Assembly: GCF_013368755.1 (NCBI RefSeq)
Contig: NC_049562.1
Coordinates: 3,844,001-3,908,000 of the forward strand
Direction: 5' to 3'
Length of the DNA stretch: 64,000 bases
DNA from: Talaromyces rugulosus
Lineage: Eukaryota > Ascomycota > Eurotiomycetes > Eurotiales > Trichocomaceae
The position numbers and the translations under genes are program-made. The notes beneath the pieces are model-generated. The model saw only the letters and a list, made by a program, of their open reading frames with translations, was not told the origin of the DNA and ran no database searches. Shown piece by piece: positions 45,029 through 56,412 of the stretch (position 1 is its first letter; each line of letters begins with the position of its first letter).

Positions 45029-47117
45029 ATGGGCGACTCGACTCCCGCGACTTCGGCTCCCCAGCCCACCACTGCGTCGCCAGCAGCAGTTGCTGCCCAG
45101 CCGCATTTCCAGAATGCATCGCAGACCCCCGAGCAGTCGACAACCTCGACCACCTCGTCTGCTGCCCAGGCGCAAGCTCAGGCCCAGGCCGCCGCCGCCG
45201 TCGCCGTAGTCGGCAACCAGAACGGCAGCAGCGAGGACTTTGTCTGCATGTGGCAGGGCTGCAGCGAGCGCTGCACCAATGCCGAAGCTCTCTACGTGAG
45301 TTTCTTTTCTTCTTCATTTCATTAAAAACTCCATACTAACAGACGTAGGAACACGTCTGTGAGAGACATGTTGGCCGCAAGTCGACCAACAACCTGAACC
45401 TGACCTGCCAGTGGGGCAACTGTCGCACCACCACGGTCAAGCGCGACCACATCACCTCGCACATCCGCGTGCATGTGCCGCTGAAGCCTCACAAGTGTGA
45501 TCTCTGCGGCAAGGCGTTCAAGCGGCCCCAAGATCTGAAGAAGCACGTCAAAACCCACGCCGACGACTCGGTGCTCATCCGCTCGCCGGGCCCGCCTGAC
45601 ACGAGGGGGCAGGATGCGCCTTTTGGTATGGTCAACAATCCAAAGGGTGAGTCAAATCATTCAGATACTTGAGACTTGCAAGCTAATTTTTTTTTAAAGG
45701 ATTCCCCACCGGTGGTCACTACTTTGAGCAGCCAATGAACCCGGTCCATGCCGGCCAAAACTATCACCAGCCGCCGCAATACTACCAGGGCCAACCACAC
45801 CCACAGCCCAATCCCGCATATGGAAATGTCTATTACACGCTCAACCAGGGCGACAACCCCTCCAACTATGATTCTCGCAAGCGCATCTATGAGTCGGTCA
45901 ACGAGTTCTTTGGCGACACCAAGCGCAGACAGTTTGACCCGACCTCGTATGCCGCCATCGGACAGCGCCTCGGCGGATTGCAAGGCTTGCAATTGCCCAT
46001 GAGCACCGGTCCTGCTCCCGAATTCCATGCCATGCAGGGAGCGGTTGGCGTCGCTCATGCTGGTGGATATGGACCGGCATTGGCCGCGCCCGCGTACCAT
46101 TTGCCTCCCATGTCGAATGCGCGCACAAAGCACGACCTGATTGAATTGGACCGCATGCTCGACACCATCCACACCACGGTTTACGAAAATGACGACCACG
46201 TCGCTGCGGCAGGCATCGCGCAGCCCGGCGCTACCTACATCCCTCGCGCAAACTACGGCACTACCCACCATTCGCCGCCAGTACAACTACCTTCCAGCCA
46301 CCTGACAGCAACGACGACAAACACGACGAATGCATCCATCATTGCAGCCAGCTCACCAGGCACGACGCCCGCGCTGACTCCGCCGTCTAGCACTGTATCA
46401 TACGCGTCTAGCCATTCGCCCGGCTCCTACTCGCATCGCGTCTCGCCGCCGCACCAGGAAATGGCCATGTACCCGCGTCTGCCTTCGACGAGCGCACACG
46501 ACATGGCCGCTGGCTATGTCGCATCGGCAAATGCCGCGCCTCCGTCAACACTCAGCAACAACGGCGATTACAACGACCGCCGACGCTGGACCGGTGGTGT
46601 CCTCGAGCGCAGCCGACCAGACGACCTCCCCAAGGCGGCAGATTTCGAGGACCGCGAACGCACTCCTACTGGCAAGGAGGAAGAAGCTAAAAGTCAAAAA
46701 TTCCACAACAGTCTTATTGATCCTGCATTGCAAGCTTCTGTTTCTGCTTCTTCTCCTTCGTCTTCGCCTTCTGCTTCCTCTACTCCAGACGCCGAGGCTG
46801 CGAAAAAGACTGCCACTGATGCAGCAAAGAGAGCGGAAGAGGAATGGCTCGAAAACGTGCGCATCCTCGAGCAGTTGCGAGCATACGTCAAAGACCGCCT
46901 CACGCGTGGCGATTACGAGAGCCTCGAGGCAGCCGGTGCGCACAGCGACAAGCGTCCTGCGTCGGCGGCTGGCTCGGACCAGATGGAGGGTGTGGAACAG
47001 AGTTTAAAGTCTGTGAATGTTAGTAGTACTGATGATAACCCGACAGAGCCGACAGAAGGGGCAGCTCTTTATCCGACGCTGAAGATGGAAGATGATGGGG
47101 ACTCCAGGATGGAGTAA
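45029..47117 (+). CDS. pacC: PacC, ambient-pH zinc-finger transcription factor
   Basis: PacC activates alkaline-expressed and represses acid-expressed genes after two-step proteolysis triggered by the Pal pathway. There are three exons, 45029-45295, 45349-45646 and 45700-47117 (both introns 53 nt), giving 660 residues. Three C2H2 fingers lie at about 74-165: [47 protein letters not shown] and [21 protein letters not shown]. Intron 1 cuts finger 1. The two YPxL motifs that bind PalA in A. nidulans are present as YPRL (446-449) and YPTL (646-649), flanking a basic [14 protein letters not shown] segment near 482-495, the expected zone of the signalling protease box. A helical stretch [22 protein letters not shown] precedes the C-terminus. 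The N-terminus is Ala/Gln-rich. The upstream DNA is packed with its own binding sites. Confidence 0.96.
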
Positions 47118-47335
47118 ACTTTCCTCTTTTTTTTTCTCCCATTGTTTCAGTCCTGTCCAATACCACAGCCACGTTGTCTCATTTATTTTATAAGTACATG
47201 ACCTTCTCTTTTTCTTTTCTTTTTGTGTTGAGGCTCTGGTGATTGGAGCAATTCTATTCATATCCTGTTTTATTCATATATATACCAAATTCAGATCTCA
47301 CGTATGTTTGTGTTCATCCTCGTAAAATGTTCCAT

Positions 47336-48190
47336 CTATTGTGCAAGTGCAACCCTCTTGATAATAACCAACAGCTCGTCCGGCCGACTCAAAAACGGAC
47401 AATGCCCTGAATCCAACGTAACCCTCTCAATCCCTTTCTTATCTGCTGCCGCCACTGCATCATCAACCAATATCTGCTGCAACTCAAACACCAGCGCGCG
47501 ATCTCGCGCACATTGGATATACACCGTGGGTAAATCCATCCATGGCGCGCCACGCACCGTATGCGCCACGGCAGACCAGTTGTGCGTGACATTGCTGCGC
47601 GCCAGCTCTTCTGCTTGCGTTTTTGGTAAATCGTTGTAAAACGCTTCTACTGCGTTTTGGGCGTATACAGTGCCGTCGGCGTTGTCATCGCCGAGTTGCA
47701 CGTGAGATGGAGGGATGTGTTTGGTCATTGTTTGGCCCAGGGCGGTGGATGGTTGGATTAGGAATGCGGCGAGGTAGAGTAGTGCTACTACTCCTCCTCC
47801 TCCTTTTTTCTCATTCTTGTTCTCGTTCTCGTTCTCATTCGAGTTCAGGTCCGAGTCCGAGTTCGGTTTAGAGTTTGTTGATGTTGATGTTGTTGTCAAG
47901 GATGTCGAGTAAAAGGATGGAGTGATAGCCTCACTGGCCACAACCCCACCATACGAATGCGCCAGAACGAGTATCGAATGGCCCTGATCGCGCAACTCTA
48001 GCGCAGCCTGCTGGACAGCGTGCACATCATCTTCCAATCTCGCTGTAGGAGGGCGCGTGTCGCCGCAGGTGGGTAGGCGTGGGCAGCGTACGGTGAAGCC
48101 GGCGTGGCTGAGGGCGTTGGTGAAGGGCGTCCAGGCTGCGGGGAGGAAGTAGCCGCCATGGACGATGAGGACGGCGGTTGCTTTTGTCAT
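47336..48190 (-). CDS. Alpha/beta hydrolase with low-complexity insertion
   Basis: The single-exon 284-residue protein lies convergent to pacC with 218 bases between the stops. Features are the oxyanion HGG (11-13), nucleophile elbow AHSYGG (S79), a probable acid Asp in the VYIQCARDRALV strand-turn, and catalytic H263 (LDSGHCPFLSRPDEL). It resembles the small EstC/salicylic-acid-esterase-like hydrolases common in fungi; the substrate is unknown. Residues about 95-133 are a Ser/Thr/Asn/Glu insertion (NENENENKNEK then GGGG) encoded by hexamer-type repeats. The insertion sits just after the helix following the nucleophile and is unusual for so short a protein. All catalytic elements are intact. 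Confidence 0.83.
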   Translation of the reverse strand: MTKATAVLIVHGGYFLPAAWTPFTNALSHAGFTVRCPRLPTCGDTRPPTARLEDDVHAVQQAALELRDQGHSILVLAHSYGGVVASEAITPSFYSTSLTTTSTSTNSKPNSDSDLNSNENENENKNEKKGGGGVVALLYLAAFLIQPSTALGQTMTKHIPPSHVQLGDDNADGTVYAQNAVEAFYNDLPKTQAEELARSNVTHNWSAVAHTVRGAPWMDLPTVYIQCARDRALVFELQQILVDDAVAAADKKGIERVTLDSGHCPFLSRPDELLVIIKRVALAQ

Positions 48191-49872
48191 TTTTTTTGGT
48201 GTGTGTTTGTTGTGACTGTGAGTTGATTAATTGTTAATTGATGTAGGTGGTGTCTAGTGTCTGGTGTATATTTATATGTAGCGGGAAATTGACGTTGAAT
48301 TGGAGTTGGGGTATATATTCGTCATTAAGATCATCTACAAGCTGCGCAATTTGCGCAATTTGCGCATCTACATCAATGATGGTAGTAATCAGCCCAATTG
48401 ATAGTATTTTAATGTTTTCTAGACGAACCAGAGAATAAAGTCACATTTCTAAACTCTGACCTCGTTAATAAACTAGACCTGATTTATTGATATATACAAA
48501 GACAACACAAGTAATATACCGGATCGGGTGATCAGCGCAGGGATCAGATCGATCGAGAATGCAGCCCACAATCACTACAACATGGCTAGATAAAGTGCGA
48601 CATGACGCATTGGATTAGCTTGATGTAACTGAGTACGTTTGTATTTGTATTTGTATTTAGGATATATTCCAAGACGGTATACTGATATACCAACTGATAT
48701 TCTAACTGGTATAGTGACGGATATAGTGACGGATATAGTAAATATTCCTCCTGTGTAGATTAATTGACGCTACAAGCATCTGTTCAATGTTTTAGAGAGT
48801 CAACCCTTCGATATCTGTGCAGTCACAACTACTCAATCATTACATATACAATAAATAGGGGTTAATGCAACAACACTGTTCTCGTCAACACCGTTTTCGG
48901 CGATCCTCCCAATGCGGCCAGAACAACATCGCCGGAAAAGGCCGAGTTGCAACAAATAACTGACAAGAAAACCGTAATGTCCCCAGTTCAATGTTGAGTT
49001 AAGAAATTGTCTTCTCTTATATCTTATCTATATAGTAAGAACTTGGCTTCCTCTTCTCTTCTTCTATCCTGTCTTGTCTTGCCTTGTCTTGTCTCTTTTG
49101 TTCCGTGGTACACCAATTATTAATTCATTATTGGCCGAACCAAACACAGTCAAACTGTGTTCCAAAGAATTTGCCAACGCTGGACAAAACAAGACCGGTG
49201 GTGGCGAGTTTTCCTTTTTTTTTTTTTCCCTCAAATTTTTCCCCCATACTTTGGGTCTTGGTTTTCGTTTTGGTTTTGCCTTTTTCACTTTCCCATCCGG
49301 TCCGGTTTGTTTTGTTTCCGTTTCTTATTTGTTTCTTCCCTCTCGTGTGGTTTTTTTTTTTTTTGAGAATCTAGACGACAGGATCTCTGTCGCTATTACT
49401 CACTTATTATTATTACTCACTGTAAGTGCTCTCCAAAGTCATCTCTAAAAAGCCTTTTGTTTTTCTCGCGCTCCCGTGTTGATGCGTCATGTGTCATGGT
49501 ATGCGTCATAGTCGGTGTCGCGTAACCGGTCGCCACGAGTCATCAAAAAAAAAAAAAAAAAAACACATCTGCGATATTATTCCCTCTCCTATACCATGAC
49601 CATACGTGAAAAGGGAAAAGCAGACAGAAAAAATTCGAGAGAGATAAACAAGCAAGGAAGCACTAGCTGATGCCGATCTAGTCCCGCCCGCAAAGTTCCC
49701 ACATCATCAATCAGCATCATCGTTATTGTTATTCCGACCACAACAACAACACCACCAACCACGCTCCAGAGCGAGGTTGACGCGACGCATTCACAGCCTC
49801 GATCTTCCTACACGAGACAGCACATTATTATTACGCGATATTCAACATCCGACTGGAGACATATTGAAGACA
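48191..49872. other. Intergenic; promoter and leader of the forkhead gene
   Basis: No gene is supported. Short tandem repeats are visible: GCGCAATTT three times at about 48343-48366, TTTGTA three times at about 48640-48658, and GTGACGGATATA twice near 48715-48735. 49040-49380 is T-rich, and an A run of about 19 lies at 49544-49562. Confidence 0.5.
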
Positions 49873-51522
49873 ATGCCGCCCTCGAGTCGGCGTCGCACGC
49901 GCCGCACCGATGCTCGACTGCAGGAGACCTCTGACGCCGAGGCCCCGGACTCGTCGCCCAGTCGCCCGGCCAGCAAGAAGCGCAAGGTGAGTTTTATTTT
50001 TCTTTCCAAAAAAAAAAAAAAAACAAAGAACATCCGGAATCTGATGTTGTTCTCGACAGGTCGAGAGGCCGTCCTCGAGACCATCCTCGCGCCAGGTACA
50101 CACACCCGACCCTGCCTCCGGCGACGAGGCCGACCACTCGTCGCCCGAAAACGACAATAACCAGGACCTGGTCGACACTGTGATTGCCTCGCTAAACGTT
50201 GCCCGCGAAGAGGCAAACGTGATGCGCGACCATGCCAACGCCCGCGCCGAGAACAAGCAGTCGATCCGCGCTTACGCCAAAATCGCCGGCCGCGACTGGA
50301 CCTACTATGTCAAGACCCTGCACGTCAACCTGGGCCGCCCTCCGGACCGAGAACAAAAAATCGACGAGCAATCGAGCCCCGTGGCTATCGCGGCTCGCTC
50401 GCTGCCGGAAGTCCATGTCGATCTGGGGCCCAGCAAGTTTGTGTCGAGGCTGCATGCCGAAGTGTTTTTCGACGGGGGGGAACCGGCCTCGTGGCGCATT
50501 CGAGTCAATGGCCGGAATGGAGTGCGAGTCAACAATGGAATGTTGAAGCGGGGGACAGACGCGGTGCTGAAATGCGGAGATATCATTGAAATCGCCAACA
50601 CCCAGATGATGTTTGTTACGCCTGGCGACAAGGCCAACATCGACCCGGTCTTTGTCGAGCGTGCCCAGCGCATTGCTGCGGGTGAAGACGTGCCCTGGGA
50701 CCACCCTACTTTTGATGCAAACAATCGGCCATACGACAACACCGACTACGCTGCTGCTAGTACCACTGGCGCTGCACCAGGGAAACCGTCGCTGGCTCCT
50801 GCTCCACCGTTCCTCAAACGCCAGGTCACTCCTCCGCCACGCTCCCCGGATACCGTGGGTGGGCACACGGCCAAACAGTCGCCCTTGTACAACCGTGGCA
50901 TGATGATGGAAAGCACCGAGGAAATCGACTACAGCCAGGACTCGGCCAAGGACCTCAAGCCACCCTACAGCTATGCGACCATGATTGCGCAGGCCATCTT
51001 CTCCAGCGAAGAAGAGAAGCTTACATTGAACAGCATCTACCAATGGATCATGGAAAAATACGCTTTTTACCGCCATTCGCAGTCTGGCTGGCAAAACTCG
51101 ATCCGCCACAATCTGTCCCTCAACAAGGCATTCCAGAAAGTGCCCCGGCGCACCGACGAGCCAGGAAAGGGAATGAAGTGGATGATTGCGCCCGAATACC
51201 GGCAAGAGTACTGGAAGAAGCAGCTTAAAAAGGGGAACAATTCGTCGGCCCCGTCCTCACCAGCAACCAAGGAACCGCCATCGTCGTCTCGCGGCGGCAA
51301 CGGACAAGCTGGTGGTTCTGGATATGAGGGTATTTTCTCTGCTGCTGCCGCGAAAAACTCCCCACAAAACACATCGCCTGGGTTTAGCTCATTCTCGGTT
51401 GCCCCGGTCGAGGCATATACGCCTGAGAGGGGATCAAAGCTGGGCCGATCCGGACCTGATCTCCCACGCAGTGTCAATGCAACAGACTACGACGAGCCCT
51501 CGCCTCTCCCCACTCGCACACG

Positions 51523-51565
<43 letters not shown>

Positions 51566-52207
51566 ACTAGCAATAACAACGGCGCCGCACGTGCATACGG
51601 TCTTTCGGACAATGCAACAGGATCCCCACCGGTGCTGTCCTCGTCGTACTACGACGAAGGCCCATCATCGATGATCACACCCGTACCACAGCGACATCAA
51701 CCTCGCCTACCACCACCAAGCACCGCCCAGATCCCGTCGAAATTCATGCCTATCAGCTCGCCGGCGCAGTTTTGGAAATTCGCCGATATTGGAAGCACAC
51801 CAGCACGGCCCGTGCCGGACATGAGTCCGTTGAAAGCTGGGACAGCTGCTTCTAGGGGTGCTGGTGGTAGTGGTGCAGGAGGCGTATTACTAGGCGACAG
51901 TCTGATGCCAAGCAGCAGTCCGCCGCCAGCGAACCTGGCGAGTCCGAGTAAACCAGGAGTTTTGAATGGGAGGACGACGCTTGCGCCGATTAAAAGAGAA
52001 GAGGAGCCGGAAAGTCAAGCGGGGCGGCCGGGGCAAGAAGATGAAGATGACGAAGAGGAGGAGGGCTTTGATTTGGCGAGGTGAGTTATTCCCAGAAAAA
52101 TTAATTTTTTTTTCAAGGTATATTCTAATTGTCTTAGGGGCTTTCAACCGATTGGGTCGTATCATCGCCAGATCAATACCTCGGCGCGAGCCAGCGCGAC
52201 ATCTTAG
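49873..52207 (+). CDS. fkh2: Forkhead transcription factor with FHA domain (Fkh1/Fkh2 type)
   Basis: There are three exons: 49873-49986, 50060-52080 and 52138-52207, giving 734 residues. The FHA domain is at about 113-226 ([20 protein letters not shown] ... GRNGVRVNN) and the forkhead at about 337-428 ([16 protein letters not shown] ... [18 protein letters not shown]). This order is that of yeast Fkh1/Fkh2, which control mitotic gene expression through phosphopeptide-binding partners. The C-terminal half is disordered, with a poly-Asn tract near 51530-51580 encoded by AAC repeats. I add a 23-codon last exon because a GTGAGT donor replaces an apparent ..AR stop, and the spliced tail ([14 protein letters not shown]) looks conserved. 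The start [11 protein letters not shown] follows a pyrimidine/A-rich leader. Confidence 0.9.
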
Positions 52208-52480
52208 TGTACGAGAACGAGACCTTTTGATATGAGGGCATGTGGTATATATGGAGTTGGTTCTGGTTCTGGAGTTTGCTATTTTCCCCCCCTACTTTTT
52301 GGAGTTTGGGTATGCTTGTACGGTACTTGGTGTCTATTTTTTTAAAATTAAAACTCGATCGAGGTTGGGGTGGCGTTATACTGTTTGATCTTGGATCTGC
52401 ACTTGGATGCATGCTTGGTGTTGTGCTGATTTAGATATACAATGATATTCCTTGTCTTTCTCAAGTACTACTACTTCATC

Positions 52481-53981
52481 TCACTTCAAAGCCCATCCCT
52501 GCCCATCACCACTCACAATCTCCACCGCCCTCTTCTCATCCAGCGACACACGCCCAGCGTGTAGAATCGCAGTGGTGGCCACCGTGTTTGCCAACGTCGG
52601 CAGCCCGCGCGCATCCAGCTCATCGAGCGTCACGCGCCCTTCGTTGACAGCGGTCGCTGCATCAATGAACTTTTCGAAACTGATGTAGCCGTATCCGGTC
52701 TGGCCGGCAAAGTTTCCTTCTTCGTCCGGGGCGTAGCGCATGTAGAATCTATTTCTTTTTGTCAGATTTGAATTTGAAATGTGTATAAGAGATGGAGGGA
52801 GAAACGTACGGGTTGTACCAGATGACTTGGTTCTGGCTGTCGTCGGCCACGTCGTAGCCGCGCTTGGCCTGGTTGATGCGAATCTCACCCTGGGAGCCCA
52901 TGTCTGCTTGGGTCAGCTAACCACCCTTTTTTAAGGCAAAAAAAGATAAAAGGGAAGAACAAAAAAAAAACGTACAGTGAAAGTACTGGTTCGAATGCAC
53001 ACCAGCCTTCTGCGGCGCCGTCCAGCTCGCCGTATACACGCCCGTGGCCACACGCGCCGGATCGGATTTCTTCCTCCACTCGACCAGCAGCGTAATAGTA
53101 TCCTCAGTCTCGGGCACACAGCCCAAATCCCATGCTGAACCTGTGCTTGCGGTCGCCGTCACTTTTACGGGTGTGTACTCGGGCACCATGCTCTCACAGA
53201 TATCGACATGATGCGAATTGAGATAGTACGAGATATCGCTGTCCTTTCCCGCCCATGCTTTAAAAGTCTCGAGTTGGGATTTCGGTTGGCTCATATAACT
53301 ATAAAAGTAATTGAAATCGCCCAGACCCTTGGCTTTGGCGCGTGCGTCGGCGTACGCTGGGTCGAAGCGTTTGTGGTGCTCGATGAAGACGAGCACGCCG
53401 TGCTTGCGCGATTCTTGGAGGAGGTCCAAGTGATCCTCGAGCAGTTTTGTGGCGGGTTTGGTGATGAGTACGTGGATCTTGCGCTGGATCGCGTACAGTG
53501 CGATTGTGTAGTGTGTTGTGTCTGGTGTGAAGATGGTGATTGCTGAGCCCGGTGCCAGCGCGTCGATGGCCTGTTTGTATGCTTCCGGGTCGGTCTGGTC
53601 ATCGGCTGGGAACGAGGAGAAGGAGACGTCGAGTCCGTTGTACACGTCTGAGATGTTTTTTTGAAGATGTTGCTCTATCCTTCTATCTTAGTTTTTTCTA
53701 TCGAAAGCAATTGAGGGTATATAGGGAGTATACGCACTGATAGCAGGAAACTTCCTGCCCGACACGCCCACCATGCTAAGCTGACCGACTTTGCCTCGAC
53801 GACGCAGGTCAAACAGCGTCAGGCCGACCACGCCGACTTTTTTGTCTGAGCCGGACTGGCCACCACCAACAAAGCCGGTAGTGTACTCGCCGGTGCCGAC
53901 CTGTTACTTGTTTAAAACTGTTTTATATAGAGACATAGAGGAGGAGATGGAGATTACCATGAGAACGCTAGGAGGAGCCAT
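52481..53981 (-). CDS. gaaA: D-galacturonate reductase (Gfo/Idh/MocA family)
   Basis: GaaA reduces D-galacturonate to L-galactonate with NAD(P)H, the first step of fungal pectin-monomer catabolism. There are five exons: 53981-53958, 53900-53738, 53674-52976, 52903-52810 and 52748-52481, giving 415 residues. The start [18 protein letters not shown] gives the Rossmann loop across intron 1. Further family features are [11 protein letters not shown], the KP motif in [25 protein letters not shown] in the active-site helix, and the substrate-domain segment [17 protein letters not shown], with Y from a split codon. Length and sequence match the A. niger GaaA type. It is divergent from gaaC with 829 bases between the ATGs, the same arrangement as reported for the A. 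niger pair. Confidence 0.93.
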
Positions 53982-54517
53982 TGTGATTCTTGTGATGATT
54001 GTCAATTCGATACTGGATGAAGGGAGTGAGATTGAGAGTTGTCGAGAAGAAAAGAATTGATTGATGAGAGAGGAAAAGGAAAACTTGGGCTGACGGAAGA
54101 ATTCACAGCAATTTCAATAGCCGATGGAGGAAGCAGAGCGGGGAATCAATCAATCAATCAATCAAATCACCAACGGATTAATTTTGTCAGAGCATGTTTT
54201 ATATAATACGACAGGAAGATGCTATGTACTCTGGGCTTGCAGTTAATTAGTCTTAATAAAAAAAAACAAAATACTGTCCTCATGCTATGAGATGTGGCAT
54301 GGGGGCAGTATATGGTTTTTCTTGACGATGATGTAACCAGGCCGATAAGATGCATTATCGGCTTTTGAATTTTTTTTTCTATTTACATACTCTCTTTGCT
54401 TTTACTTTTTACATTACCTTTTACGTTTACACTACATGTATCTATGGGGAATATCCAGAATACATAATTCCTCCTTATTTACCATTCCAATTCTCAAAAA
54501 CTGTTCTGCTGTACAAA

Positions 54518-54529
54518 CCCCGCCCCCGC
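54518..54529. promoter_or_regulatory. Two abutting CreA-type sites
   Basis: CCCCGC at 54518-54523 and CCCCGC at 54524-54529 both fit SYGGRG on the minus strand. They lie 45 bp from the first galacturonate element, consistent with carbon catabolite repression of the gaa genes. Single matches are common by chance; a direct tandem pair is more telling. Confidence 0.55.
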
Positions 54530-54573
54530 AGCTATCGATATAGAATATCGGAGGGCCTCCGGTTTTAATGCCT

Positions 54574-54601
54574 ATTGGTGGAAACAGATTTCTCCACCAA
54601 T
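54574..54601. promoter_or_regulatory. Inverted pair of galacturonate-responsive elements (GaaR sites)
   Basis: ATTGGTGGA (54574-54582) and TCCACCAAT (54593-54601) form a perfect 9-bp inverted repeat with a 10-base spacer. Each half equals the galacturonic-acid-responsive element reported in Aspergillus (TCCNCCAAT or its complement). The position is midway to gaaC, 210 bp from its ATG and 593 bp from the gaaA ATG. The same halves also contain CCAAT-box cores. Confidence 0.75.
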
Positions 54602-54810
54602 CACAGTCAGAACAAGCACGCGGAGAATAAGCCGTGCTTTTGACAATAAATGTGCCTAATTTCCCGGAAATATATATACGATTTCTTCAATATTATCCAA
54701 CTCTTTCACTTTTACTTTGATCCTTTATAACACAAACAAAAACAAAACGTATGTTGTCATTTCCTGATCTACATCTTGTTATACTAACTGTCCAAGTAAA
54801 ATATTCAAAA

Positions 54811-55803
54811 ATGACGCTCCGCCCAGGAGTCTACTGTCCAACGGTGACCTTCTTCCACCCAGACACTGAAGACCTCGACATCCCATCAATCCGCAAGCAT
54901 GCCGTGCGTCTCGCCAAGGCCGGACTCGCCGGACTGGTCACTCTGGGCTCCAACGGCGAAGCCGTGCATCTAACACGCGAAGAGCGCAAAACGGTGACGC
55001 GCGAGTCCCGCGCTGCCCTCGATGAGGCCGGATACCACAATGTGCCCATCATCGCAGGCGCCAGCGAGAATAGCATTCGCGGCACTATCGAGCTGGCCAA
55101 GGAAAGCGCCGAAGCCGGCGCTGGATATGTGTTGATCGTGCCGCCTAGCTATTACCGCTATGCCGTTGGCAATGATCAGACCATCTATGAATTCTTCACT
55201 GGCGTGGCGGACCAGTCCCCCGTGCCGGTCATTCTGTACAACTACCCGGGTGCTGTCGCTGGCATTGATATGGATTCCGACCTCATTATCCGTATTTCTC
55301 AGCACCCCAACATTGTAGGCACCAAGTTCACCTGTGCCAACACCGGGAAATTGACCCGAGTTGCTCGTGCCCTCGATGCCATCACCCCGCAAGCTCCGTT
55401 CCCTACCAAGCCGCTGTCATCGACAAAGACGGAGGCAAACCACCCATATGTTGCCTTTGGAGGAATCGCCGATTTCACCCTGCAAACACTAATTTCCGGC
55501 GGCTCTGCCATCATCGTCGGCGGTGCCAATGTCATCCCCCGCACGTGCGTGCAGATTTTCAACCTGTGGAGTAGCGGCAAGATTGCCGAAGCCTTTGAGC
55601 TGCAAAAGGTCCTGAGTGACGGAGACTGGGTCCTGACAAAATCTGCTATTCCCGGCACAAAGCAGGCCATCCAGCTGTTCTTTGGCTATGGTGGCTACCC
55701 TCGGCGTCCGTTGCGCAGGTTGGACGAGGCGAGTGTCAAAGATCTCGAAGGAAAGCTTCAAGAGATCATCGCTGTGGAACGCAGCCTGCCCGACTTTGCT
55801 TAG
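54811..55803 (+). CDS. gaaC: 2-keto-3-deoxy-L-galactonate aldolase (DapA/NAL superfamily)
   Basis: GaaC cleaves 2-keto-3-deoxy-L-galactonate to pyruvate and L-glyceraldehyde, the third step of galacturonate catabolism. The single-exon protein has 330 residues; I start at MTLRPGVYCP (54811) rather than the upstream in-frame ATG at 54751. TIM-barrel motifs are GSNGE (46-50, the GTTGE-like loop), LYNYPG with Tyr143 as general acid/base, and the Schiff-base lysine K172 in VGTKFTC. The C-terminal helix bundle is intact (FFGYGGYPRRPLRRL). It is paired divergently with gaaA; the enzymes for steps two and four (dehydratase GaaB, reductase GaaD) are not adjacent, as in Aspergillus. Confidence 0.94.
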   Translation: MTLRPGVYCPTVTFFHPDTEDLDIPSIRKHAVRLAKAGLAGLVTLGSNGEAVHLTREERKTVTRESRAALDEAGYHNVPIIAGASENSIRGTIELAKESAEAGAGYVLIVPPSYYRYAVGNDQTIYEFFTGVADQSPVPVILYNYPGAVAGIDMDSDLIIRISQHPNIVGTKFTCANTGKLTRVARALDAITPQAPFPTKPLSSTKTEANHPYVAFGGIADFTLQTLISGGSAIIVGGANVIPRTCVQIFNLWSSGKIAEAFELQKVLSDGDWVLTKSAIPGTKQAIQLFFGYGGYPRRPLRRLDEASVKDLEGKLQEIIAVERSLPDFA

Positions 55804-56412
55804 ACCGTTATATGATAGAGGGGCAATATATGTATGTGATCAGTATCTAATATCTATACCAATCGTAACTTGAACCACGCTAGTCAAAGTGTAATTGATT
55901 GTCCCGTATGATGACTTGTCACTGGATAGCAGCCTGTAACCATTATTCGCAAAGGGCCGTGTCGAACCCGAGAATACGATCGGCTCGGCCGAGTCCAGAG
56001 GGGAACTCGGGGCCGGCATCCTGATTGGTGCCGGACCCAGCATCATCGGCGTAGCCGCCGAGATATGGACCACGATCGATGCAGATTGCCTAGAGATGCT
56101 CCCTAAATAGGCTGATTCAGTGTAAAATTTCTCTTTGACTTGATCACAAGGACCGTCACTCGTTGTTATTCCGGCGATTAGAGTGGGCCGCAGGAAATTT
56201 TCCAATGTCCATGTTTCCAATGCCCATGCACACCCCGCGGCGTCGTGTCGCCCGTCAAGGTGGAGATTGATAGCTCGTGGGGGACCTGAAATGATTTAAA
56301 AAAACCCGGCGCACGGCGTAGAGTCCGAGGCACCTTAGTTTTTTCAGTCTTCCTCCTCCTTTCAGTCCACTCGCCATTTCCCATAGCTCAACGGTACTTC
56401 AGATAACTCACG
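55804..56412. other. Intergenic between gaaC and the alcohol dehydrogenase
   Basis: No gene is supported. The first half is the gaaC 3' flank. No TCCNCCAAT element is seen in front of the dehydrogenase. Confidence 0.5.

Larger units (their letters stand above)
53982..54810. promoter_or_regulatory. Bidirectional gaaA-gaaC promoter region
   Basis: This 829-bp region has divergent ATGs at its two ends. It contains paired GaaR-type elements and CreA-type sites (listed separately), an ATCA tandem repeat at about 54147-54170, and a TATA-like ATATATATA at about 54670, 70 bases downstream of the elements on the gaaC side. No ORF is supported inside. Confidence 0.7.

Noticed and set aside
50192..51205. 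337-codon open frame on the minus strand
   Set aside because: It lies antisense to the FHA and forkhead domains. It is a shadow of the codon bias of the real gene, and its composition (Arg/His/Val-rich) is not protein-like.
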